A stretch of DNA of 64,000 nt from Streptomyces tsukubensis (GCF_009296025.1 NZ_CP045178.1:3348001-3412000), one strand, 5' to 3'; positions 1-8,466 are shown, counted from the stretch's first letter. Numbers and translations are program-made. The notes: a model not told the origin generated them from the letters alone.

Positions 1-201
1 TACGTCTTCGAGGACGGTACGACGCTCTGCATGACCCCGGGACACAGGGAGACGGCGGAACTGCTGGCCGACGCGCTGCGCGACGGCGAATCGCCTTACC
101 TGCTCGGCGGCTCCGGCGTCTCGGGCGCCTTCGCCCTCACCTTCTCCTTCGGCGAGCGGACCATCTACCTGCTGGCGGACCGGGTCATCGCCTCCGTCTG
201 A
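1..201 (+). CDS. Hypothetical protein, C-terminal fragment
   Basis: The window opens inside this gene. Frame 1 runs without a stop to a TGA at 199-201 and gives the last 66 residues of a protein, beginning YVFEDGTTLCMTPGHRETAE and ending LLADRVIASV. The codons have strong G/C third positions, as expected for a real Streptomyces gene. The residues look like a soluble mixed alpha/beta domain with no membrane segment. I do not recognise the family, and the start and most of the gene lie outside the window. It is followed by a convergent small gene that ends 25 bp downstream. Confidence 0.6.
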   Translation, partial: YVFEDGTTLCMTPGHRETAELLADALRDGESPYLLGGSGVSGAFALTFSFGERTIYLLADRVIASV

Positions 202-225
202 GGGGCGGCCGGGCTGCGGGGCGCC

Positions 226-570
226 TCACACGGCGGCCCGCCGTTGCGCCTCCTCCACCATCGCGACCGCCCGGTCGACCTGCCCGGTCTCTTCGAGTAC
301 GACGGCCAGGTCGTGCGCGGCGACGGTGATCTGATCGGCCACGGCGAACATTCCCGCCTCGGGCATCACCCGGGGCTCGGCCTCCTCGACCGCCGCTCCG
401 CGCGCCCCCGCGAGGCGCTCCGCTTCGAGCCGCTGAGCCCACGCCGAGAGTCCACGCGCCAGTTCGAGCGCCTCCGCCGCCGCGCTCCGCTGGAGCCGGC
501 TCTGCGGTGCGGCCCGCAACCGGTCGGCGAAAGAGTCCACGGCAGTCGTCAAACGCGTCGTATCAAGCAC
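226..570 (-). CDS. Small conserved hypothetical protein
   Basis: This 114-residue protein begins at a GTG (568-570), reads LDTTRLTTAVDSFADRLRAA and ends EEAQRRAAV. It is rich in Ala, Arg, Glu and Leu and should be almost wholly alpha-helical, with no signal peptide or membrane segment. The open frame extends upstream to about 978, but that part overlaps the DUF4287 gene on the other strand and has no protein-like composition, so the GTG is the better start. A Met-free N-terminus makes the exact start uncertain. Function is unknown; streptomycetes carry many such short helical proteins. Confidence 0.5.
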   Translation of the reverse strand: MLDTTRLTTAVDSFADRLRAAPQSRLQRSAAAEALELARGLSAWAQRLEAERLAGARGAAVEEAEPRVMPEAGMFAVADQITVAAHDLAVVLEETGQVDRAVAMVEEAQRRAAV

Positions 571-672
571 CCCGCTGACCCTACGCGCCGGTCCCCGACT
601 GTTGCCAACACCCGCTCGCTCAGGCACGGTGACGTGAAGGCCAGGCCACATCGAACGCGTCCGGAGGCGCCG

Positions 673-903
673 ATGTCCCAAGTCTTCTCCGAGGAGACCC
701 ACCGTAATCTGCTCGCCCGCATCCCCCACTGCACCGGCCGCGAAGTCTCCGACTGGCTGCGCGCCGTCGACGACGGCCCCTCCCTCCTGCGTTTCGAGGA
801 GAAGGTGAGCTGGCTCCGTTCCGAGCACGACCTCGCGTACGGACACGCGAAAGCGATCGTCCACGAATACGACCTGAGGCGGGCCGCACGGAAACTCGTG
901 TGA
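673..903 (+). CDS. DUF4287-type small protein
   Basis: The ATG at 673 is preceded by GGAGG (663-667) and opens a 76-residue protein: MSQVFSEETHRNLLARIPHC, then a conserved core with TGREVSDWLRAV, LLRFEEKVSWLRSEH and LAYGHAKAIVHEYDLRR. The pattern of a helix, a tryptophan-containing segment and a final GHAxAIVxEY motif is typical of the DUF4287 domain. This domain is found alone or beside DUF5655 in actinobacteria and is of unknown biochemical role. It is cytoplasmic with no signal peptide. A strong bidirectional terminator separates it from the convergent Bax-inhibitor gene. Confidence 0.8.
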   Translation: MSQVFSEETHRNLLARIPHCTGREVSDWLRAVDDGPSLLRFEEKVSWLRSEHDLAYGHAKAIVHEYDLRRAARKLV

Positions 904-953
904 GCCGGACCGAGGCCCCACCGCCATCAAATCGCGGACCGACAGATACACAG

Positions 954-999
954 ATATGGCGAAGGGCCCGCGGATCACTCCGCGGGCCCTTCGCCATAT
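954..999. terminator. Bidirectional intrinsic terminator
   Basis: A perfect 20-bp inverted repeat (954-973 and 980-999) with a 6-base loop lies between the convergent DUF4287 and Bax-inhibitor genes. There is no long T tract, which is usual in Streptomyces. Because it is symmetric it can serve both genes. Confidence 0.85.
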
Positions 1000-1053
1000 G
1001 GCCCTTCAGCTACCGTCGGCTACCGCGCGACGGGTGAGCCATATCCACGTCCG

Positions 1054-1959
1054 TCAGTCATTGCCCTGAAGGATCGCGATCAGCCGCAGGAACTCCATGT
1101 AGATCCAGACCAGCGTGACCGTCAGGCCGAACGCGGCCATCCACGCTTCCTCACGCGGAGCGCCGTACCTGACACCGTCCTCGACCTGCTTGAAGTCGAG
1201 GGCCAGGAAGCACGCGCCGAGCAGCACGCCGATGACACCGAAGGCGATACCGAGGCCGCCGCTGCGGAAGCCGAGCCCGTCGCCGCCACCGAAGACGGAG
1301 AAGAGCAGGTTGACGGCCATGAGGAGAAGGAACCCCATGGCGGCGGCCATCACGAAGCCGTAGAACCGGCGGTTGACCCGGATCCAGCCCGCCCGGTAAG
1401 CGACGAGGACACCGACGAAGACGGCGATGGTGCCGATCACCGCCTGCATGGCGGCGCCGCTGGCGACGTGCGTGTCGACGACGTTGCTCAGGACGCCGAG
1501 GAAGACACCTTCGAGCGCCGCGTACGTCAGGATCAGCGCGGGCGAGGCCTTGCGCTTGAACGACTGGACGAGGCCGAGCACCATCGCGACGAGGCCGAAG
1601 CCGATGGCGATGCCGTACGACTTCGGCAGGTTGGCCGCGTCGACCGGCAGCAGCGCCCAGGCGAGCGCGGCCGTGACGACGAGGACACCAAGGGTGGTGG
1701 CCGTGCGCATGACGACGTCGTCCATCGTCATACGTCCTGCGGCGGGCGCCTGCGGGGGCGCGCCCTGGAGGTCCTGCTGCGCATAGGGGTTGTTCGCGTA
1801 CGGGTTGGCGTACGTGTCGCCGGCCGGAGCCTGCGCGTACGGGTTGCCCTGCACGGTCCCGACTGCGGGGCCCCCGGCCTGCGGCGCCGCGTTGAACCCC
1901 GCGTAGCCGTTGTCGCGGCTGAACCCCCGTCGCGAGAAGACCGGGTTGCTGCTCCTCAT
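1054..1959 (-). CDS. Bax inhibitor-1/YccA family membrane protein
   Basis: This 301-residue protein starts at ATG 1957-1959 behind an AGGAG site. The first 75 residues are a soluble, Gly/Pro/Gln/Asn-rich cytoplasmic tail (repeated NPYA-type motifs). Seven hydrophobic helices then follow, from about residue 85 to the end, including VLVVTAALAWALLP, YGIAIGFGLVAMVLGLV, ALILTYAALEGVFLG and AFGLTVTLVWIYMEFLRLIAIL. The final segment WIYMEFLRLIAILQGND fits the conserved end of bacterial YccA/Bax inhibitor-1 proteins, some of which are pH-sensitive calcium-leak channels. The role in this organism is not known. It appears to be a single-gene unit. Confidence 0.9.
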   Translation of the reverse strand: MRSSNPVFSRRGFSRDNGYAGFNAAPQAGGPAVGTVQGNPYAQAPAGDTYANPYANNPYAQQDLQGAPPQAPAAGRMTMDDVVMRTATTLGVLVVTAALAWALLPVDAANLPKSYGIAIGFGLVAMVLGLVQSFKRKASPALILTYAALEGVFLGVLSNVVDTHVASGAAMQAVIGTIAVFVGVLVAYRAGWIRVNRRFYGFVMAAAMGFLLLMAVNLLFSVFGGGDGLGFRSGGLGIAFGVIGVLLGACFLALDFKQVEDGVRYGAPREEAWMAAFGLTVTLVWIYMEFLRLIAILQGND

Positions 1960-2162
1960 TTCACTCCTCCATGGCCACCCTGTGTGGCCTTGCGCCCAGA
2001 GTAATGCGTAGGCAAAGGGAAGACTCTAGTGCTTGCGGAGGATCTTTCCCCCTCCGTTACCGGGAAACGTCCACGACGGCACACGGTGTTCCCGTTTTGA
2101 CAGAGAGAAATCACCACATCGGCCGGGCGGGGCGCGGGGCCCGGACCTGCCCCCGTCGCAGC

Positions 2163-3068
2163 TCAGCGGCTGCGCGCCCCGCGCCGGGCACCCCTGGGCC
2201 CACGCCCCCGACCTCCCGCCCGTACGCCGGAGCGCGCTGCCACTCGACGCCCCTGCTCCGAACGGGGGCGAGGCAGATCACAACGGAGTGGCGGCGCGCC
2301 GAGCGGCGGGGACGGCGGCCCAAGCGACAGGGAGGGCGGCCGGGGCCGGGCCCGAGCGACAGCGGCACCCCGCGCGGCTTCGCGCCACTCCTCGGCACGC
2401 GCACGGCAGGCGTGGCACTCCCCGCCGCCGATGATCCGACCGTCCTCGCACCGCGGATCCTGGCAGTCCTGCGCGAGGATCGCCCCCGCAAGCCAGGAGT
2501 TCCGGTTCTTGATCCGGTCGCACCCCTCGGGGTCGTCGCCGTCATTTCCGGGACCGCGACGAGCAGCGGTGCAGCCGGAGGGCGTGCACCGCTCGCACCC
2601 GCGATAGTCGGCACAGGCCCGGGTGTCAGCGTTCTCGCCGTACCAGCGTCGGTTGATCCTGGCGACGACCTGCTCGGGCGTCCGACGGGGGATGCCCGCC
2701 GCAGGGTTGCCGTCGAGCAGGTCGTTGACCGCCCGGTGCAACCCCGGATACAGCTTCGTCCCGGGCCTGGCGACGGCGACCGGAATCGCGGCGCGCACCA
2801 GACCGAACCCGGGCGACTCCTTGCGGGGCCTGGTCATCGTGGTGGCCGGCGGCCGGGACGATGTTCTGCGCTGGGCGGGCAGCTTCACTCCCGAGGCGGC
2901 GGGACCGCCACCTCCGTCGCCCGGACGCGCCTCTGCCGCCGCGCCGGTGCTCCAGTCCGCCGCGTCGGTGCTCCAGTCCGCCGCGTCGGTGCTCCAGTCC
3001 GCCGCATCGCGCTCACCGCCCCTGTCCACCGGCCAGTGGCGCCCCCATCCACCCGCACCCGCGCGCAA
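2163..3068 (-). CDS. Cys-rich hypothetical protein, probably decayed
   Basis: The convincing part is central, about residues 90-240. It contains TKLYPGLHRAVNDLLDG, RTPEQVVARINRRWYGE and two cysteine clusters, CADYRGCERCTPSGC and CQDPRCEDGRIIGGGECHAC, which look like zinc sites. I associate this pattern with the C-terminal part of longer actinomycete helix-turn-helix/accessory proteins, but cannot name it firmly. The N-terminal part contains three AADWSTD repeats encoded by a 21-bp tandem repeat, and the last 60 residues are Arg/Pro-rich with no domain character. The start (TTG 3066-3068, or ATG 2835-2837) has no ribosome site, so it may be a truncated remnant. From 3069 to 3361 I see no gene. 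Confidence 0.4.
   Translation of the reverse strand: MRAGAGGWGRHWPVDRGGERDAADWSTDAADWSTDAADWSTGAAAEARPGDGGGGPAASGVKLPAQRRTSSRPPATTMTRPRKESPGFGLVRAAIPVAVARPGTKLYPGLHRAVNDLLDGNPAAGIPRRTPEQVVARINRRWYGENADTRACADYRGCERCTPSGCTAARRGPGNDGDDPEGCDRIKNRNSWLAGAILAQDCQDPRCEDGRIIGGGECHACRARAEEWREAARGAAVARARPRPPSLSLGPPSPPLGAPPLRCDLPRPRSEQGRRVAARSGVRAGGRGRGPRGARRGARSR
2946..3008. repeat. 21-bp tandem repeat, 3 copies
   Basis: Three units (2946-2966, 2967-2987, 2988-3008) are identical except for one base in the last. The unit length is a multiple of three and encodes a heptapeptide repeat in the minus-strand frame of the Cys-rich gene. Confidence 0.9.
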
Positions 3069-3361
3069 CCACCCGTACCTCTGCCTACGGCGTCAGCAAC
3101 AGCGGGGTCGTCTTGTCTCGTCTCCTGAGTGACCGTCTTCTTAACAGACCGCAGGCGTGAAGGGAGTCGGTGAGGACTCCAGTCGGAGGCCGGGCTGTCG
3201 TACGAAAGGCTCGCTGTGGCGATCCGACAGTTCGCGATCCAGACCGGAAGGAACTCCGCACCAACAAGGGTGTCGTTGCCCATTGAGTGCGGGACTGACC
3301 GCTTACGCCCATGCGAAGGAAACGCGGCCAGGCCAGCCAGGCACCAGCATGTTCGCCTTGG

Positions 3362-4099
3362 TCATGCCCTCACGCCCTCCATCACAGGCAGGCACTCGGC
3401 GAGCAGGTCGACGACATCGCGCCAGGCTCGCCGCGCGTGCTGTGGGTGGTAGCCGACTCCGGGGACCGTGGGGTGGTCGACCGGCGGGTGGTGGAAGGCG
3501 TGCAAGGCTCCGCCATAGACCGTGAGGCGCCAGTCGACGCCCGCGGCCTGCATCTCAGCGGTAAACGCGTTGCGTTGTGCGGGCGGCATGATCGGGTCTT
3601 CCGACCCGACCCCGGCCCACACCGGGCAGCGAATGCGCGCCGACTCGCCCGGTCGTCCCGTGGTCAGGCCGTTGACCGTCCCGATCGCGCGCAGGTTGAC
3701 GCCGTCGCGCCCGAGTTCCAGCCCCACGGCGCCCCCGGTGCCGTAGCCGACGGCGGCGATCCGGTCGGGGTCGGTCCGGGGCTCGGCGCTCAGCACGTCG
3801 AGCGCCGCACGGCCGATCCCCCGCATCCGGTCGGGATCGGCGAGCAGGGGCATGCAACGGGCCAGCATCTCCTCGGGGTCACCCAGATAGCGCCCGCCGT
3901 GCAGGTCGAAGGCCAGCGCCACATATCCCAGCTCGGCGAGAGCGTCGGCCCGGCGGCGCTCGACGTCGCTGAGCCCCGTGCCCTCCGGTCCGAGCAGCAC
4001 CGCGGGCCGGCGGTCGACACCGGCCGGGAGCGCGAGGTGCCCGATCATCGTCAAACCGTCCGCCGGGTACTCGACCGTACGCGTCGTAATCTTCGTCAT
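3362..4099 (-). CDS. Dienelactone hydrolase-like alpha/beta hydrolase
   Basis: This 245-residue protein starts at ATG 4097-4099 (MTKITTRTVEYPADGLTMIG). The frame stays open further upstream, but that extension runs into the bldA tRNA and is rejected. Alpha/beta-hydrolase features include RPAVLLGPEGTGL near residue 30, FDLHGGRYLGDPEE, DRIAAVGYGTGGAVGLELG near 120, CPVWAGVGSEDPIMPP (acid region) and YGGALHAFHHPP (catalytic His region). Family members hydrolyse lactones or esters with a Cys/Ser nucleophile at the third position of the GxCxGG-type elbow. Here that elbow reads GYGTGG, with Gly instead of Cys/Ser, so the activity may be altered or absent. It lies just downstream of bldA on the same strand. 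Confidence 0.8.
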   Translation of the reverse strand: MTKITTRTVEYPADGLTMIGHLALPAGVDRRPAVLLGPEGTGLSDVERRRADALAELGYVALAFDLHGGRYLGDPEEMLARCMPLLADPDRMRGIGRAALDVLSAEPRTDPDRIAAVGYGTGGAVGLELGRDGVNLRAIGTVNGLTTGRPGESARIRCPVWAGVGSEDPIMPPAQRNAFTAEMQAAGVDWRLTVYGGALHAFHHPPVDHPTVPGVGYHPQHARRAWRDVVDLLAECLPVMEGVRA

Positions 4100-4398
4100 G
4101 GGACGGGACTGTAGTGATCGTCGAGCCCGGTCCGGCCGGTGTTCTGCCACTGGCAGAACAGCGTGGGTGCCCCTCTGGGATACGGGACCGGCCCGGCGCT
4201 CAGGGCTGTCGGCGGCGGCGAGGGTCAGCGCCATGAACGGCACGGTGGAGAGCGGTTGGCCGGTGCGCGGGCGGCGGGCGGTGAGGTCCATCGCGGAGAA
4301 CACGCCGTCGTGGACGCGTACTCCCACCGTGCTCCCGCGCCCACCGTAGGTGACATACAAAAACACGCGTTTCCCCAGCTCAGCACGGGGTAAGCGGA

Positions 4399-4483
4399 TG
4401 GTGCCCGGAACCGGACTTGAACCGGTACGCCCGCGAGGGCAGCGAGGTTTAAGCTCGCCGTGTCTGCATTCCACCATCCGGGC
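4399..4483 (-). tRNA. bldA: tRNA-Leu(UAA), bldA
   Basis: Read on the minus strand, 4483 to 4399 folds as a leucine tRNA. The acceptor arm is GCCCGGA paired with TCCGGGC, followed by discriminator A and an encoded CCA (4399-4401). The D-arm region contains TGGTGGAATGCAGACAC and the T-arm contains GGTTCAAGTCC. The anticodon stem GCGAG/CTCGC closes the loop CTTAAAC, so the anticodon is UAA and reads UUA. A long variable arm (TGCCCTCGCGGGCG) is typical of tRNA-Leu. In Streptomyces the only tRNA for UUA is bldA, which controls aerial growth and antibiotic synthesis because TTA codons are confined to few, mostly regulatory or secondary-metabolism genes. The body matches the S. coelicolor bldA sequence as I remember it. 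Confidence 0.97.
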
Positions 4484-4510
4484 AGGCTGTGGGCTCCGCA
4501 TCTGGCGTCG

Positions 4511-4539
4511 AGCCTATCGGGAGGGTCCCCCCGAGGCAG
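4511..4539 (-). promoter_or_regulatory. Candidate bldA promoter
   Basis: On the minus strand a -35-like CTGCCT (4534-4539) and a -10-like TAGGCT (4511-4516) are separated by 17 bp, and the -10 lies 28 bp before the mature tRNA 5' end. This is inferred from spacing and position only. Confidence 0.4.
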
Positions 4540-4845
4540 CGGTGCGTCAGGCCGATCTTGTCTTATTTTATGGGCGCCTGATGGAGCGTCAGCGATCGGG
4601 TAGGGCCATAGGCACTTGCCACGTACCCTTTCGCACTCGCGCCGCCCGCGGGACGGAATGACGGAATTTAGCCGCCCGGACGAGCGACGGCTCAGGGTTC
4701 TCTGTCCTCCGCAGGTATGAGAACGCGCCTCGGCAGTCAGACCGGAGGGGGCCACGGGAACGGCATCGTGGTGTGACTACACGGCGGCGTGCGGCCGGGA
4801 GCATGGAGGGACCCGGTAAGCAAGTACGACAAGGAGTACCGTCCT
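4540..4845. other. Intergenic region, bldA to ABC transporter
   Basis: No gene is visible. The stretch holds the upstream flank of the bldA promoter and, towards 4845, the leader of the ABC transporter operon. Around 4558-4571 there is an unusually A/T-rich run. No clear terminator or operator was found. Confidence 0.5.
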
Positions 4846-5616
4846 GTGACCACGTTTCCCGTCGCCGACCGCGCCACCGCGGTAGCCGCGCGCGCCACTG
4901 ATCTCACCAAGGTCTACGGACACGGGGAGACCCAGGTCGTGGCGCTCGACGGAGTCTCCGTCGACTTCCGTCAGGCCGAGTTCACCGCGATCATGGGCCC
5001 CTCGGGCTCCGGCAAGTCGACGCTGATGCACTGCGTCGCCGGGCTCGACAGCTTCGACAGCGGCTCCGTCCGCATCGGCGACACCGAGCTCGGTTCCCTC
5101 AAGGACAAGCAGCTCACCCGGTTGCGCAGGGACAAGATCGGCTTCATCTTCCAGGCGTTCAACCTGCTGCCGACCCTCACCGGCATCGAGAACATCACCC
5201 TCCCGATGGACATCGCCGGCCGTAAGCCCGACAAGGAGTGGCTGGAGCGGGTCATCACCATGCTCGGCCTCTCCGGGCGGCTCAGCCACCGGCCCAGCGA
5301 ACTGTCCGGCGGGCAGCAGCAGCGCGTCGCCGTCGCGCGGGCGCTCGCCTCCCGGCCCGAGATCATCTTCGGTGACGAGCCGACCGGCAACCTCGACTCC
5401 CGCTCGGGCGCCGAGGTCCTCGGCTTCCTGCGCAACTCCGTGCGGGAACTGGGCCAGACCGTCGTCATGGTCACCCACGACCCGGTCGCCGCCGCCTACG
5501 CGGACCGGGTCATCTTCCTCGCCGACGGCCGCGTCGTCGACGAGCTCCTGCGACCCGACGCCGATTCGGTACTCGACCGGATGAAGCGGTTCGACGCCAG
5601 GGGCCGTACGAGCTGA
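4846..5616 (+). CDS. ABC transporter ATPase (LolD/MacB type)
   Basis: A 256-residue ATPase. The GTG at 4846 follows AAGGAG (4831-4836) at good spacing, which decides the start over frames opening further upstream. It has Walker A GPSGSGKST near residue 54, Q-loop FIFQAFNLLP, signature LSGGQQQRVAVARAL, Walker B EIIFGDEPTGNLDS and H-loop VMVTHD. The EPTGNLDS and NITLPMDIAGR motifs are typical of the ATPases that power FtsX/MacB/LolCDE-like exporters and mechanotransmission systems. The permease gene follows after 229 bp and the two form an operon. The substrate is unknown; such pairs often act on cell-envelope lipids or antimicrobial compounds. A close paralogue lies at 40420-41208. Confidence 0.93.
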   Translation: MTTFPVADRATAVAARATDLTKVYGHGETQVVALDGVSVDFRQAEFTAIMGPSGSGKSTLMHCVAGLDSFDSGSVRIGDTELGSLKDKQLTRLRRDKIGFIFQAFNLLPTLTGIENITLPMDIAGRKPDKEWLERVITMLGLSGRLSHRPSELSGGQQQRVAVARALASRPEIIFGDEPTGNLDSRSGAEVLGFLRNSVRELGQTVVMVTHDPVAAAYADRVIFLADGRVVDELLRPDADSVLDRMKRFDARGRTS

Positions 5617-5702
5617 CCCGTACGAGCTGACCCGTACGAGCCGATCCGTACGAGCTGACCCGTACGAGCCGATCCGTACGAGCCGATCCGTACGAGCCGA
5701 CC
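5605..5702. repeat. 14-bp tandem repeat, 7 copies
   Basis: Seven contiguous 14-base units of the form CGTACGAGCYGAYC run from 5605 to 5702. The stop codon of the ATPase gene lies inside the first unit, so the array has grown from the gene's own 3' end into the spacer before the permease. The remaining spacer to 5845 has no gene. Confidence 0.95.
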
Positions 5703-5845
5703 CGCGGGCACCGCCAGGCCTCAACAGGCCCCGACCGGCCCCGTCCGTCGCCCCACCCCCACCGCGCCCGCCCTCCGTACGCCCGACCGCCACGCCCCGC
5801 GCGTACCCGTGTCCGGGTCCACCCGGAAAGCCCTGGAACAGGAAC

Positions 5846-8389
5846 ATGCTCCGTACCGCTCTGCGCAACGTGCTCGCGCACAAGGCCAGACTGCTGATGA
5901 CCGTCCTCGCCGTGATGCTCGGCGTGGCCTTCGTGTCCGGCACGCTGGTCTTCACCAACACCATCTCCGACGCGTACCAGAAGAGTTCCGCCCAGGGCTT
6001 CGACCACGTCGACGTCGCCGTCGAGCCGGGTGACCGTCAGGACGCGGGAGACCGGCTGGGCAAGCGTCCCGAACTCACCGACGCGCTGCTCGCCCGCACC
6101 GCGAAGGTGGAGGGCGCGCAGTCCGCGCTCGGTGCCGTCAACGGTTTCGCCGCTCTCGCCGACAAGCACGGCAAGCTCGTCGGCGACGGGTTCTCCACTC
6201 GCGGTGGCAATTACTGGTCCGGCGAGGACGGCAGCGGCAAGGACCCGCGCTACCCGCTCACCAAGGGCCACGCCCCGAAGGGGTCCGGCGAGGTCGCCAT
6301 CGACTCCGAGACCGCCGCCCGTACGGGATACGGCGTCGGGGACACCGTGCGGATGTCCGTGGACGGGCCCGTGCTCCCCCTCAAGGTCTCCGGTGTCTTC
6401 TCCACCGGCGACGGCACGGTCTCCGCGGGCGGCAGCCTCGCGCTGTTCGACACCGCCACCGCCCAGCGCCTCTTCCACCCGGAGGGCGGATACGACGAGA
6501 TCGACGTGGCCGCCGCGCCCGGCGTCTCGCAGACCGAGCTGAAGTCGGCCCTCGACAAGGCCCTGCCCGGCGACGGTTTCGACACCACCACGGGTCAGCG
6601 GCTCGCCGACGACCAGGCCGAGCAGGTCGCCTCCGGCATGGACGGCATGCGCACCGGGCTGCTCGTCTTCGCCGGGATCGCGCTCTTCGTCGGCATCTTC
6701 ATCATCGCCAACACCTTCACCATGCTGGTCGCCCAGCGCACCAAGGAACTGGCGCTGCTGCGGGCCGTGGGCGCCTCGCGCAAGCAGGTGACCCGTTCCG
6801 TGCTGGCGGAAGCGCTGGTCGTGGGAGCCGTCGCCGCCGTCGTGGGACTCGCTGCCGGTATCGGTATCGGGGCGGGGCTGCGCGCCCTGATGGGCACCTT
6901 CGGCCAGTCCGTGCCCGAGGGGCCCCTTGTCGTCTCGCCCAGTACCGTCGTCGCCTCCCTCCTGGTGGGCATCGTCGTCACCGTCCTCGCCGCGTGGCTG
7001 CCCGGCCGCCGCGCCGCGAAGATCCCGCCGGTCGCCGCCATGAGCAGCGTGCACGCCACCGCCACGACCCGCTCCCTGGTGGTACGCAACACCATCGGCG
7101 CCCTCCTCGCGGGCGTGGGTGTCGCGGGTGTCCTCGGCGGCGCGTCCATGGGCATGGACTCCGGGAAGCCGCCCATGGGACTCGGCGCCGTACTGCTGGT
7201 CATCGGAATCTTCGTACTCACGCCGCTGCTGTCGCGCCCCCTGATCGCCGCCGCTTCGCCGCTCCTGCGGCTCTTCGGGGTGTCGGGCAAGCTCGCCAGG
7301 CAGAACTCGGTACGCAACCCGCGCCGCACCGCCGCCACGGCCTCCGCGCTGATGATCGGACTCACGCTGATCACCGGTCTGACCGTGATCGCGGGCTCCA
7401 TGCAGAAGGCCATCGACAACATGGCCACCTCCGCCCTCAAGGCGGACTACGTGGTCAGCATGGCCAACTTCAACACCCTCTCCCCCGACGTGGAGAAGAA
7501 GCTCGCCGGTGTGGACGGTGTCACCGCGAGCAGCCCCATGCGGAACGCCCCGGCCAGGATCGGCGGCGAGACCGAGCAGCTGACCGGCGTCGACGGCTCC
7601 GCCATCCGGGACCTCGCCGACCTCTCCTTCCACGACGGCACGTTCTCCGTCAAGGGCGAGCAGGTCGTGGTGGACGCGGACACGGCCAAGAGCCACCACT
7701 GGAAGGCGGGCTCGACCTTCGACGCGGGATACGAGGACGGCAAGGAGCAGCGGCTCACCGTCGCCGGTGTCTACGAGGGCAATGAGCTGATCAGGGGCAT
7801 CCTCCTGGACACCGCCACCCTCTCCACGCACCAGAAGGACCCTGCCGACACGCAGGTCATGGTCAAGACGGCGAGCGGCCCCTCGGACGGGGCCAAGGAC
7901 CGGCTGGAGAAGGCGCTCGGCAACAACCCCGGCATCCAGGTCCAGGACAAGAAGGACGTGTCCGAGGACATCGCCCAGGTGTTCACGCTGATGCTGAACA
8001 TGCTCTACGGGCTGCTCGCGATGGCCGTCATCGTCGCCGTGCTCGGTGTCGTCAACACCCTCGCGATGTCCGTCTTCGAGCGGGCGCAGGAGATCGGCAT
8101 GCTGCGCGCCATCGGCCTCGACCGCAGGGGCATCAAGCGGATGGTGCGGCTGGAGTCCCTGGTCATCGCCGTCTTCGGCGGTGTACTCGGCATCGGGCTC
8201 GGCGTCTTCTTCGGCTGGGCCGTGGGCCGTCTGATCGGCGGCTCCGTGGAGACCTACGAGCTGGTGCTGCCGTGGGGCCGGATGGTGATCTTCCTGGCCC
8301 TGGCCGCCGTGGTCGGCATCCTGGCCGCGCTGTGGCCCGCGAGGCGCGCGGCCCGTATGAACATGCTGGCCGCCATCAAGGCGGAGTAG
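5846..8389 (+). CDS. ABC transporter permease, FtsX-like
   Basis: An 847-residue permease starting MLRTALRNVLAHKARLLMTV with GGAAC just before the ATG. It has the duplicated FtsX/MacB layout. A first membrane helix (residues 15-40) is followed by a large extracytoplasmic domain to about 265. Three helices with the cytoplasmic coupling motif LLRAVGASRKQV follow, then another extracytoplasmic domain from about 510. The last three helices carry MLRAIGLDRRGIKRMV, and the end is PARRAARMNMLAAIKAE. It forms the membrane part of the exporter with the preceding ATPase. The substrate cannot be read from sequence. A downstream hairpin closes the operon. Confidence 0.92.
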   Translation: MLRTALRNVLAHKARLLMTVLAVMLGVAFVSGTLVFTNTISDAYQKSSAQGFDHVDVAVEPGDRQDAGDRLGKRPELTDALLARTAKVEGAQSALGAVNGFAALADKHGKLVGDGFSTRGGNYWSGEDGSGKDPRYPLTKGHAPKGSGEVAIDSETAARTGYGVGDTVRMSVDGPVLPLKVSGVFSTGDGTVSAGGSLALFDTATAQRLFHPEGGYDEIDVAAAPGVSQTELKSALDKALPGDGFDTTTGQRLADDQAEQVASGMDGMRTGLLVFAGIALFVGIFIIANTFTMLVAQRTKELALLRAVGASRKQVTRSVLAEALVVGAVAAVVGLAAGIGIGAGLRALMGTFGQSVPEGPLVVSPSTVVASLLVGIVVTVLAAWLPGRRAAKIPPVAAMSSVHATATTRSLVVRNTIGALLAGVGVAGVLGGASMGMDSGKPPMGLGAVLLVIGIFVLTPLLSRPLIAAASPLLRLFGVSGKLARQNSVRNPRRTAATASALMIGLTLITGLTVIAGSMQKAIDNMATSALKADYVVSMANFNTLSPDVEKKLAGVDGVTASSPMRNAPARIGGETEQLTGVDGSAIRDLADLSFHDGTFSVKGEQVVVDADTAKSHHWKAGSTFDAGYEDGKEQRLTVAGVYEGNELIRGILLDTATLSTHQKDPADTQVMVKTASGPSDGAKDRLEKALGNNPGIQVQDKKDVSEDIAQVFTLMLNMLYGLLAMAVIVAVLGVVNTLAMSVFERAQEIGMLRAIGLDRRGIKRMVRLESLVIAVFGGVLGIGLGVFFGWAVGRLIGGSVETYELVLPWGRMVIFLALAAVVGILAALWPARRAARMNMLAAIKAE

Positions 8390-8420
8390 CGGCGACCGGG
8401 CCGCCGCCCGGGAGGACTCA

Positions 8421-8466
8421 GGGGCCCGGTACGTGTCACACGAGCGTGTGTCACGTACCGGGCCCC
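8421..8466. terminator. Intrinsic terminator after ABC operon
   Basis: A long hairpin, GGGGCCCGGTACGTG paired with its complement ending at 8466, is extended inward by CACAC/GTGTG with one T-T mismatch and a GAGC loop. It lies 32 bp after the permease stop. Confidence 0.85.

Noticed and set aside
3157..3525. Several short plus-strand frames around 3.2-3.5 kb
   Set aside because: No ribosome site, no motif, and they overlap the end of the hydrolase gene in antisense.
4399..4483. bldA as an integration site for a mobile element
   Set aside because: No integrase gene and no duplicated tRNA 3' end were found in the window.
4100..4501. Upstream extension of the dienelactone hydrolase frame through bldA
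   Set aside because: A protein start inside or before the tRNA is implausible, and the extension has no domain; the ATG at 4097-4099 fits the fold.
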